Source: Azohydromonas lata NBRC 102462 (GTDB lineage Bacteria > Pseudomonadota > Gammaproteobacteria > Burkholderiales > Burkholderiaceae_C). Taken from it: a stretch of 64,000 nt of DNA. Positions within the stretch are counted from its first letter, which is position 1. Every line of letters begins with the position of its first letter. The stretch spans positions 30,131 to 94,130 of the forward strand of contig NZ_BCTC01000013.1 of assembly GCF_001571085.1 (NCBI RefSeq). Reading direction: 5' to 3'. A program made the position numbers and the translations under genes. Under the pieces are notes generated by a model. The model worked only from the letters and a program-made list of their open reading frames with translations, did not search any database and had not been told where the DNA came from. Shown here piece by piece: positions 54,667-61,996 of this stretch.

Positions 54667-54745
54667 CATCTGTACGTACAACTATTTTGCGCCGAGACGG
54701 GCCCCGGTTGAACAGCGTGGTTTTACTTAGTTGTACGCGCAGATG
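54667..54745. promoter_or_regulatory. Paired inverted operator-like sites between monooxygenase and tctC
   Basis: CATCTGTACGTACAACTA (54667-54684) and TAGTTGTACGCGCAGATG (54728-54745) are reverse complements with two mismatches. Each contains a GTAC core, and the first contains the palindrome TGTACGTACA. They lie in the divergent promoter region, so the MarR-family regulator encoded at 55886 is the obvious candidate to bind both and to repress both operons. Confidence 0.65.
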
Positions 54746-54845
54746 TTTTTGAGTAAAGTCAAGGCAAGAGCTGGCACCCGGCCGTGCGCCCGCGGCAAGC
54801 CGCCACGTCACGAACAAGCACGAACCCCATCCTTCAGGAGACCAC

Positions 54846-55814
54846 ATGCCCACCGTCAGCGCCCTGCGCCGCGCCGTACTTTTTGCCGCCCTCGCCGCGC
54901 CGCTGGCGGCGCTGGCCTTTCCGGACAAGCCCATAGAGTGGGTCGTGCCTTACCCGGCCGGCGGCGGCTCCGACGTGGTGGCCCGCACCCTGGCCGAGCC
55001 CATGGGCAAGCTGCTGGGCGTGACCATCATCGTGAACAACAAGCCCGGCGCCGCCACCAACATCGGCGCGGACTACGTCGCCAAGGGCAAGGCCGACGGC
55101 CACCTCATGCTCACGGCCGACACGGCCACGCTGGCGGCCAACCCCTCGCTCTACGCCAAGCTGCCCTACAACGCGGAGAAGGACTTCGCGCCCGTGGGGC
55201 TGATGACGCGCTTCCCCATGCTGCTGGTGGTCAACACCGGCGTGCCGGCCAAGAACCTGGCCGAGTTCCTGGCCTGGGCCAAGCGGCAGCCGCAGGGCAT
55301 CACCTACGCCACGCCCGGCGCCGGCAGCCCGCACCACCTGGCCACCGAGCTGTTCCGCGAGCGCAGCGGCCTGGCGCTGACGCACGTGCCCTACCGCGGC
55401 GCGGCGCCCGCGGTGCAGGACGTCATCGGCGGCCAGGTGCCCTTCATGTTCGCCGACACGGCCAGCGCCTACCCGCACATCCTCTCCGGCAAGCTGCGCG
55501 CCCTGGCCGTGGCCAGCCCAAAGCGCGTGAGCGGCTTCGAGACGGTGCCCACGCTGCAGGAGCAGGGCGTGAAGGACTTCGAGGCCTACGCCTGGCAGGG
55601 CCTGGTGGTGCCCGCGGCCACGCCGGCGCAGGCCATCGCGGCGCTGAACAAGGCGCTGCTGGCGGCGCTGGACACCACGGCGGTGAAGGCCCGCTTCCAG
55701 ACCCTGGGGCTGGAGGCCATTCCCAGCTCGCCGCAGCAGATGGCGGCCTATGCCAAGAGCGAGCGCGAGAAGTGGGGCAAGGTCATACGCGCCAACGACA
55801 TCCGGCTGGACTGA
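54846..55814 (+). CDS. TctC/Bug-family periplasmic solute receptor
   Basis: A 322-residue extracytoplasmic binding protein. A Sec signal peptide is present (R-R-A-V-L-F-A-A-L-A-A-P-L-A-A-L-A), and the mature domain opens F-P-D-K-P-I-E-W-V-V-P-Y-P-A-G-G-G-S-D. It probably binds the aromatic acid degraded by the divergent operon. As with the other TctC gene here, tctA/tctB are absent. The ATG at 54846 follows CAGGAGACCAC. A MarR gene follows on the same strand. Confidence 0.93.
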   Translation: MPTVSALRRAVLFAALAAPLAALAFPDKPIEWVVPYPAGGGSDVVARTLAEPMGKLLGVTIIVNNKPGAATNIGADYVAKGKADGHLMLTADTATLAANPSLYAKLPYNAEKDFAPVGLMTRFPMLLVVNTGVPAKNLAEFLAWAKRQPQGITYATPGAGSPHHLATELFRERSGLALTHVPYRGAAPAVQDVIGGQVPFMFADTASAYPHILSGKLRALAVASPKRVSGFETVPTLQEQGVKDFEAYAWQGLVVPAATPAQAIAALNKALLAALDTTAVKARFQTLGLEAIPSSPQQMAAYAKSEREKWGKVIRANDIRLD

Positions 55815-55885
55815 CGTACGGCCACCGGCCCACGCGGCAAATGGGGTAAGTTCCGCCCCGACCCGAACCCACCGCCTCTGCGACC

Positions 55886-56356
55886 ATGGCAGCGAAGAAA
55901 GCCGACTTTGAACTGGACCGCACCTTCACGCACCGCCTGCACACGCTGTCCAAGCTGACGGACCGCGTGAGCCAGGCGGCGTACCAGGAGGCCATCGGTA
56001 TCCCGCTCAACGAGGCGCGCTGCCTTTCGGCCGTGGGCTCGTTCTCGCCGCTGTCGGTGAACGACCTGGCGCGGCTGGCCAACCTCACCAAGGGCCAGGC
56101 CAGCCGCGCGGCGCAGACCCTGGTGGACCAGGGCCTGGTGGACAAGCAGACCAGCGCCGTGGACGGGCGCGGCGTCGTCCTGAATCTCACGCCGCAGGGG
56201 CAGGCGCTGTGGCGCAAGCTCAAGGGCGAGATCAGGCGGCGCAACGAGCAGATCGTGGCCTGTCTGGACGGCGCGGAGCGCGAGCAGCTCGACCGTATCC
56301 TGGACCGGCTGGTGAGCCATGCCATGGGCGCGCTGGGGTACGAGGTGGAGGAGTAG
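55886..56356 (+). CDS. MarR-family transcriptional regulator
   Basis: A 156-residue winged-helix repressor. The core includes L-S-V-N-D-L-A-R-L-A-N-L-T-K-G-Q-A-S-R-A, the wing V-D-G-R-G-V-V-L-N-L-T, and dimerisation helices at both ends. MarR proteins release DNA on binding small phenolic ligands. Adjacent to the TctC gene and close to the aromatic operon, it is the likely local regulator acting at the paired inverted sites at 54667-54745. Confidence 0.92.
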   Translation: MAAKKADFELDRTFTHRLHTLSKLTDRVSQAAYQEAIGIPLNEARCLSAVGSFSPLSVNDLARLANLTKGQASRAAQTLVDQGLVDKQTSAVDGRGVVLNLTPQGQALWRKLKGEIRRRNEQIVACLDGAEREQLDRILDRLVSHAMGALGYEVEE

Positions 56357-56524
56357 GGCGGGAGCTGCCCGGGGCCGCTTCATGACCCAGCCGGCAGCCG
56401 GCGGCTTCCACTCCAAAAGCATCAGGCATTCGCGCAGCCCACCACGCCCGCCCTGGGCACAATGCGGCCTGCCGGCGCGGCCCAAGGCCCGCGCCGCGCC
56501 CTGTCCACGCTGCCATTGCCCTCG

Positions 56525-58297
56525 ATGCTCGATGCCTTCCTCAGGGCCGCGAAATCCCTGTCCACCCACATGCCCCGCTGGCCGCTGAGCCGGCTGGTGA
56601 TGCTGGCGGCCGTGTGCCTGCTGCTGGTGGTCTGGGGCGTCACCGGCGTGCTGCTGCGCATGAAGTGGGATGACGCCGTGGAGGCCGAGGTGCGGCAGAA
56701 CGCCAATCTCGCCCGCGCGCTGCAGGAGCAGACCTTGCGCGTGCTGGCCTCCGTGGACCAGGCCACGCTGCGCGTGAGCGAGGCTTTTCACGACGACACC
56801 TTCACCCCGGCCGACCTGGTGGGCTACGCCAACGAGACGGGCCTGGCGCCACGCATCCTGTTGCAGCTTTCCCTGCTGGATGGGCAGGGAAAGTTCGTCG
56901 GCTCCAACCTCGATCCGCTGGGCCGCCGCACCGGCCGCATGGACTTCAGCGACCGCGAGCACGTGCGCGTGCACCTGCAGCCGGGCAGCGTGCCGGCGGC
57001 GGCGGCGCTGCTGTCGGACAACGGCCTGTTCGTCGGCAAGCCGGTGCTGGGCAAGGTCTCCGGGCGCTGGAGCCTGCAGCTCTCGCGCCGCATCGGCACC
57101 GAGGACGGCCACGTGCTCGGGGTGGTGGTGGCCTCGCTGGACCCGGACTACTTCGAGGAGGTGTTCCGCGGCGTGGAGCTGGGCGCGCAGGGCGAGGTCA
57201 TGCTGCTGGGCATGGACGGCGTGGTGCGCGCCCGCGTGGTGGGCGGCGTGAGCCAGGGCCTGGGCAGCACGTTCGGCGGCCAGGGCGCGACGGCCCTCAC
57301 CCTGGACGACCTGGGCCACGCCATCGTCAGGAGCCCGCTGGACGGCATGGAGCGCATTTCGGCCTACCGCAGCATCGGCCAGTTGCCGCTGCGCGTGTCG
57401 GTGGCCACGTCCATGGAGGAGGCGCTGTCGCAGTGGCGCCAGACGCGCACCCTCACGCTGGCGGTCACGGTGCTGTTCAGCATCACGCTGGTGGCCGCGG
57501 CCTGGCTGTTCGTGGCCGGCGTGCGGCGGCTGGAGCGGGCCAACGAGGCGCTGCGCGCGAGCGAGGCGCAGGCGCAAGCGGCCAGCCGCGCCAAGAGCTC
57601 CTTCCTGGCCCACATGAGCCACGAGATACGCACGCCGCTCAATGCCGTCATTGGCCTGAGCCAGTTGATGCGCCACATGGCGCTGCCGCCCAAGGCCGCG
57701 GACTACGTGGGTCACATCCAGCAAGCCGGCGAGCAGTTGCTGGCGCTGACCAACGACGTGCTGGACCTCTCGCGCATAGAGGCCGGGCAACTGCAGCTGG
57801 AAGCCGTGCCCTTCGACCTGGGCGAGCTGCTGGAAGCCGTGCGGGTGCTGGTGCAGCCGCAGGCCGATGCCAAGGGCCTGGCCCTGCACATGAGCGCAGC
57901 GCCGCTGTCGTCCGTGCACCTCGTGGGCGACCCGTTGCGGGTGAAGCAGGTGCTGCTCAACCTGGCCGGCAACGCCGTGAAGTTCACGCCCGCGGGCAGC
58001 GTGGAGCTGCGCGTGCGCGAGATGGGCCGCACGCGGCGCACGGTGACGCTGCGCTTTGACGTGGCGGACACGGGCATGGGCATCACGGCCGAGCAGCAGG
58101 CCCGCATCTTCGAGCCTTTCACCCAGGCCGACAGCTCCACCACGCGGCGCTTTGGCGGCAGCGGCCTGGGCCTGTCCATCGTCCGCCGCCTGGTGGACAG
58201 CATGGGCGGCGAGCTGGCGCTGCAAAGCGAGCCGGGACATGGCGCCGTCTTCAGCGTCACGCTGACGCTGGAATGCCCGCAGGCCGAGCCGGCCTAG
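56525..58297 (+). CDS. Membrane sensor histidine kinase with periplasmic (Cache-like) sensor
   Basis: A 590-residue kinase. Two transmembrane helices (about 22-43 and 310-335) bracket a ~270-residue periplasmic domain resembling dCache. HisKA follows with phospho-acceptor His at about 366 (M-S-H-E-I-R-T-P-L-N), then an ATPase with N-L-A-G-N-A-V-K-F-T, D-T-G-M-G-I and G-S-G-L-G-L-S. There is no receiver domain and no neighbouring response regulator. An in-frame ATG at 56462 is an alternative start. Signal unknown. Confidence 0.9.
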   Translation: MLDAFLRAAKSLSTHMPRWPLSRLVMLAAVCLLLVVWGVTGVLLRMKWDDAVEAEVRQNANLARALQEQTLRVLASVDQATLRVSEAFHDDTFTPADLVGYANETGLAPRILLQLSLLDGQGKFVGSNLDPLGRRTGRMDFSDREHVRVHLQPGSVPAAAALLSDNGLFVGKPVLGKVSGRWSLQLSRRIGTEDGHVLGVVVASLDPDYFEEVFRGVELGAQGEVMLLGMDGVVRARVVGGVSQGLGSTFGGQGATALTLDDLGHAIVRSPLDGMERISAYRSIGQLPLRVSVATSMEEALSQWRQTRTLTLAVTVLFSITLVAAAWLFVAGVRRLERANEALRASEAQAQAASRAKSSFLAHMSHEIRTPLNAVIGLSQLMRHMALPPKAADYVGHIQQAGEQLLALTNDVLDLSRIEAGQLQLEAVPFDLGELLEAVRVLVQPQADAKGLALHMSAAPLSSVHLVGDPLRVKQVLLNLAGNAVKFTPAGSVELRVREMGRTRRTVTLRFDVADTGMGITAEQQARIFEPFTQADSSTTRRFGGSGLGLSIVRRLVDSMGGELALQSEPGHGAVFSVTLTLECPQAEPA

Positions 58298-58311
58298 TCA
58301 GCGGCCAGCGC

Positions 58312-60444
58312 TCAGAATCCCAGCTCCCGCACCATCACGGCCGCCGCCGCCGTCCACACCCGCTCCCAGGCGCTGCGCGCCGGCTGCGCCAGCACGGCAT
58401 GGCCGCGCCACTGCCGCGGCGACAGGGAAGCATCCGCCAGCAGCTCCAGCTCCACGCGGTACATGGGCTGCGCCAGCAGCCATTCACGGCCCTGGCTCGT
58501 GGCCTCCAGCGCACCGCCATGGGCCTGCGCCAGCATGGGCTCGGCCAGCACGGTGCTGGCGTGCGGCGCCACGCTCACCACGCGCGCGCTCAAGCCGCGC
58601 ATGGGGGCGGCATCGGCCACGAAGCGGGCGCCGTCGCCGGGCTGCAGCGCGCGCGCCGTGGTCTCACCGGCATACGCCACCACGCGCCAGCGGTTGGGCT
58701 CGGCCAGTTGCAGCAGCGTCTGCTGGGGGCTGACCACGCCGCCCGCGCGTGCGGCTTCGTCCACGGCCATGACCACGCCGTCAAAGGGCGCGCGCGGGCG
58801 CAGGCGGGCCATGTCCTCCTGCGCCGCCACGGCCTCCTGCCGCGCCGTGGCCAGTTGCTTTTGCAAGGAGCCCCATTGCGCCTGCTGCTGCGTGTCCACG
58901 CTGGCGGCCGCCACCTGGGCCTGCAACTGGCGTATGCGCACCTGCGCCGCCTGCAGCCGCTGCTCCATGGCCGAGGCGGAGGCCTCCAGCAGCAAGGTGC
59001 CGGCCTTCACCTGCTGGCCCGGTTGCACGTGCATCTTTTCGAGCACGGCGGCGGTGGGCAGCCGCACCGCCAGGTGTTGCGCGGGCTGCAGCACGGCGCC
59101 GGCGCTTTCGTGGCCCGCCATGGGCACGAAGCCCGCAGCGGCCACGGCCGCCGCAACGCCCAGCGTCAGGCGCAGCCGCCGGCTGCCGCGCCAGCCCTGG
59201 CGGCCGGCGTGCCAAAGCTTGAGCTCACGTATCACGGGCAGCATGATGAAAAATCCCAGTTCGACGGCGAACAGCACGATGCCCACCGCCTTGATCGCAA
59301 AGTGATAAACCAGCCAGGCGATGCCCAAATACAAGGTCAGCCGGTAGGCCCAGGTCACGAAGGCAAAGGCCATCAACGCGCGGCGCAGGCCCGGCGCCAT
59401 CTCCTCAGGCGCTGGGGTTTCCCACCCCAGCAGCACGCGGCGCAGCCACCAGCGGGCCAGCGCGAAACTGCGCTCGTGCAGGTTGGGCTGGTCCAGCAGG
59501 TCGCACAGCACGAAGTAGCCGTCAAAGCGCATGAAGGGGCTGAGGTTGACCGCCACCGTGCTCACCCATGTCAGCGTCCCCAGCGTGAAGGCCACCGCGC
59601 GCAAGGGCCCATCGGGCATCAGCGCCCAAGCCAGCGTGGCCCAGGCCGCGATGGTGAGCTCGGTGCGCACGCCGGCCAGTGCCACGCTCAGGCGCGCACG
59701 CGCGTCCGACAGGCGCCAGACTTCCGACGTGTCCGTGTACGCCACGGGCCACAGCACCATGAAGGCCACGCCCATGGTCGGCACCCGGCAGCCGTGGTGC
59801 CGCGCCGTGAAGGCATGGCCGAACTCGTGCGCGATCTTCACCGCCACCAGCGTCACGCCGTACAAGGCCAGCCCGCGCCAGGACAGCATGTCCACCGCCT
59901 GCGTGGTGAAGGCGCTCCAGTCCCACACCACGGCCAGCAGGCCCAGCAGCAGCGCTGCCAGCGTGGCCCGTCCGAAGGAGCGGCTGCCCAGGGGCCGGGC
60001 CCAGGGCAACAGCCGCTGCAGCAGTGCGTCGGGGCTGAACAGCGGTATGCGAAAGAAGAGGTAGTGGTGCAGCAGCCAGGTGGCCGCGGCACGCAGCCCG
60101 CTCACGCGCGGCGGCGCGGGCAGCGCGGCGGTGGGCTCCGTCAACTCGTTGCGCCGCGCAAACTCCAGCACCTGCTGCACGTGCTCGGCCGAGATGGCCA
60201 GCGTGGTGTGCGCGTTGACCTCCTCGGCGATCAGCGCTGCGTCGGCCACCCACCAGCGCCGCAGCACTTCGTAGGTGATCCAGTCGATGCGCGTGAAACG
60301 GTGGCGCACCGGGTCGTGCAGCGTCCAGCTTGGCGAGCCGTCGGCCAACGCGGGGGCGTGGTGCAGTTGCAGCTCCTGGCGCAGTGCCGGCCACGGGGGC
60401 GGCGCCAGCGCCATGCCGGCCGGCAGTTGCAGTGCGGCGCCCAT
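58312..60444 (-). CDS. PqqD-like/M50 metalloprotease/HlyD-type fusion protein
   Basis: A 710-residue inner-membrane fusion. Residues about 35-100 resemble a PqqD/winged-helix domain (W-x-L-x-D-P ... F-x-R-I-D-W-I-T-Y-E-V-L). Residues about 160-410 form a multi-helix site-2 protease-type region with zinc motif H-E-F-G-H at 206-210 and the distal F-D-G-Y at 307-310. After a further membrane segment (about 425-443), residues about 450-700 are a HlyD/biotinyl-lipoyl adaptor with a coiled-coil hairpin. The zinc ligands look intact. It lies 2 bp after a second HlyD gene, downstream of the giant adhesin gene. Probable exporter or processing component; mechanism unknown. Confidence 0.87.
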   Translation of the reverse strand: MGAALQLPAGMALAPPPWPALRQELQLHHAPALADGSPSWTLHDPVRHRFTRIDWITYEVLRRWWVADAALIAEEVNAHTTLAISAEHVQQVLEFARRNELTEPTAALPAPPRVSGLRAAATWLLHHYLFFRIPLFSPDALLQRLLPWARPLGSRSFGRATLAALLLGLLAVVWDWSAFTTQAVDMLSWRGLALYGVTLVAVKIAHEFGHAFTARHHGCRVPTMGVAFMVLWPVAYTDTSEVWRLSDARARLSVALAGVRTELTIAAWATLAWALMPDGPLRAVAFTLGTLTWVSTVAVNLSPFMRFDGYFVLCDLLDQPNLHERSFALARWWLRRVLLGWETPAPEEMAPGLRRALMAFAFVTWAYRLTLYLGIAWLVYHFAIKAVGIVLFAVELGFFIMLPVIRELKLWHAGRQGWRGSRRLRLTLGVAAAVAAAGFVPMAGHESAGAVLQPAQHLAVRLPTAAVLEKMHVQPGQQVKAGTLLLEASASAMEQRLQAAQVRIRQLQAQVAAASVDTQQQAQWGSLQKQLATARQEAVAAQEDMARLRPRAPFDGVVMAVDEAARAGGVVSPQQTLLQLAEPNRWRVVAYAGETTARALQPGDGARFVADAAPMRGLSARVVSVAPHASTVLAEPMLAQAHGGALEATSQGREWLLAQPMYRVELELLADASLSPRQWRGHAVLAQPARSAWERVWTAAAAVMVRELGF

Positions 60445-60446
60445 GC

Positions 60447-61751
60447 TCACCAGCCGGTGGCTTCGCGCAATGCAGCCAGCGGGCGGCGCAGCACCCAGTA
60501 CACCAAGGGCACGCGCGGGCCGTCCACGTGGGCCGTGCCGCGTGCACCCAGCCGCTCGGTGGGCGCACCGGCCAGGCTGGCGCGCAGCCGGTAGGCCAGG
60601 CCGCCTTCGGGGCGTTGCGACGCCTCGAACGCATACAGGCGCAAGCTGGCTTGCACCGGGCTGGCCGGCCGGCTGGCGAGAAACAGTTTCAACGGGCTGC
60701 CATCGCCCAGTTCCACGGCATCGGCCACGGGCAGCCAGGCCTCGACCTCCTGGTCGTCCGGCTTGGCCAGCCGCAGCAGCGGTTCGCCGGCAGTCACGGT
60801 GCGGCCGGCCCAATTGCCGGGGTCGTCCACCAGCACCACGCCATCGTGCGGCGCGCGCACCTCGGTGCGGCGCACCTGGTCGCTGAGGTAGGCCACCTCG
60901 GTGCGCTTTTCCTCCATGCGGCCTTGCGTCACGGCCAGTTGGGCCTTGGCCCGCGGGTCGTCCAGCGCCTGTTGCATGGTCTGGCGCCACTCGGCCTCGG
61001 CGGTGGCCAGCGCCTGGCGCGCCACCAGCAGCCGGCTGGCCGCGGCCGCGTCGTCGAGCTCGGCCAGCAACTGACCGGACTGGACCGCCTGGTTGGGCTC
61101 GACCAGCAGCCGTCGCGCCATGCCGTCTACGCTGGCGCGCAGCACGGTGGGCTCGCGAGGGACGATTTCACCCGGCGCGCGCACCGTCAGCTTCACGGGC
61201 AAGGCCAGCAGCAGCGCCACGGCGGCCAGCGCCAGGCCGGTCTTCCTGCGCAGGCGCACTTCCCGCAGGCGGCGGCGCAGCAGTTGGAAATCCACGACGC
61301 GGCGGGGCGCTTGGGCGTCGGCCGCCTGTTCGGCGAGCTGCCAGGTGTCGAACCACTCGTGCAGCGCATCGGCTTCCGCCGCCGTCCACGGCAGCTCGCG
61401 CACCAGCAGCAGTTGGCGGCCCTGCGCAGCCGCCAGCGACAGCGCGTAGGGCGGCCACCATTCGTTCCAGGCCGAGCCCAGGGCCGCGGGCAGGTCCGCG
61501 GCTTCAAACGTACCGGGCTGGTGGGCGCGCTCGCGTGCCACGCGCTGCAGCCATTGGGCGTAGGGGCCCAGCGTGTCCATCCGGCTGGCGCCGGAGTGGC
61601 CCAGCAACTCGCCGTCCTGGCACAACACGGCGGCGTGGTAGGGCACGTGCTCGCGCGTGCGGTTGAGCAGCGTGAAGCGGCGTGCGGCAGCGCCATCGGC
61701 GTTGCGCGTGGCGGCCAGCAGGTGCAAAACGTCCTGACTGTCAAAGCTCAT
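60447..61751 (-). CDS. HlyD-family adaptor with cytoplasmic N-terminal domain
   Basis: A 434-residue membrane-fusion protein. Residues 1-150 form a cytoplasmic domain reminiscent of GAF, unusual for HlyD proteins. A basic stretch precedes one transmembrane helix (about 171-188). The periplasmic part has lipoyl-like segments (L-R-A-S-V-D-G-M and V-R-A-P-H-D-G-V) around a coiled-coil hairpin. HlyD proteins bridge inner-membrane transporters to TolC-like channels. No ABC ATPase or TolC gene is visible in the window; they could lie beyond the right edge. It precedes the M50-HlyD fusion gene by 2 bp. Confidence 0.87.
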   Translation of the reverse strand: MSFDSQDVLHLLAATRNADGAAARRFTLLNRTREHVPYHAAVLCQDGELLGHSGASRMDTLGPYAQWLQRVARERAHQPGTFEAADLPAALGSAWNEWWPPYALSLAAAQGRQLLLVRELPWTAAEADALHEWFDTWQLAEQAADAQAPRRVVDFQLLRRRLREVRLRRKTGLALAAVALLLALPVKLTVRAPGEIVPREPTVLRASVDGMARRLLVEPNQAVQSGQLLAELDDAAAASRLLVARQALATAEAEWRQTMQQALDDPRAKAQLAVTQGRMEEKRTEVAYLSDQVRRTEVRAPHDGVVLVDDPGNWAGRTVTAGEPLLRLAKPDDQEVEAWLPVADAVELGDGSPLKLFLASRPASPVQASLRLYAFEASQRPEGGLAYRLRASLAGAPTERLGARGTAHVDGPRVPLVYWVLRRPLAALREATGW

Positions 61752-61930
61752 GGCTTGTCCTGAGGGTCATGTCGGGGGCGCATCGGCCCTTGCGCGCATG
61801 AGGGGCTGCGCATGGCCTGAGGGGCGCCGTGTCCCATGCCTTCCAGCCCATGGGCGGGCACGCGGCAAGGGCGTGCGCTGAAGGCCGCGGGCCGTGCAAC
61901 GGACCGTCATGGGCAGGCCGCCATCTGAAC

Positions 61931-61963
61931 ATGCCCGCCCCGCCGAGGGAACGGGGCGGGCAT
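61931..61963. terminator. Hairpin after the giant adhesin gene
   Basis: A perfect 12-bp GC-rich stem (ATGCCCGCCCCG / CGGGGCGGGCAT) with a 9-nt loop, 34 bp beyond the adhesin stop. It has no T run, so it may be a processing or attenuating structure that limits read-through into the export genes. Confidence 0.6.
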
Positions 61964-61996
61964 GGCGTTCAGCGGGCCGGCGCGACAAAGTTGGCG

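Noticed and set aside
31628..56356. Complete TctABC transporter
   Set aside because: Only TctC receptors are present at both loci; no tctA or tctB membrane genes.
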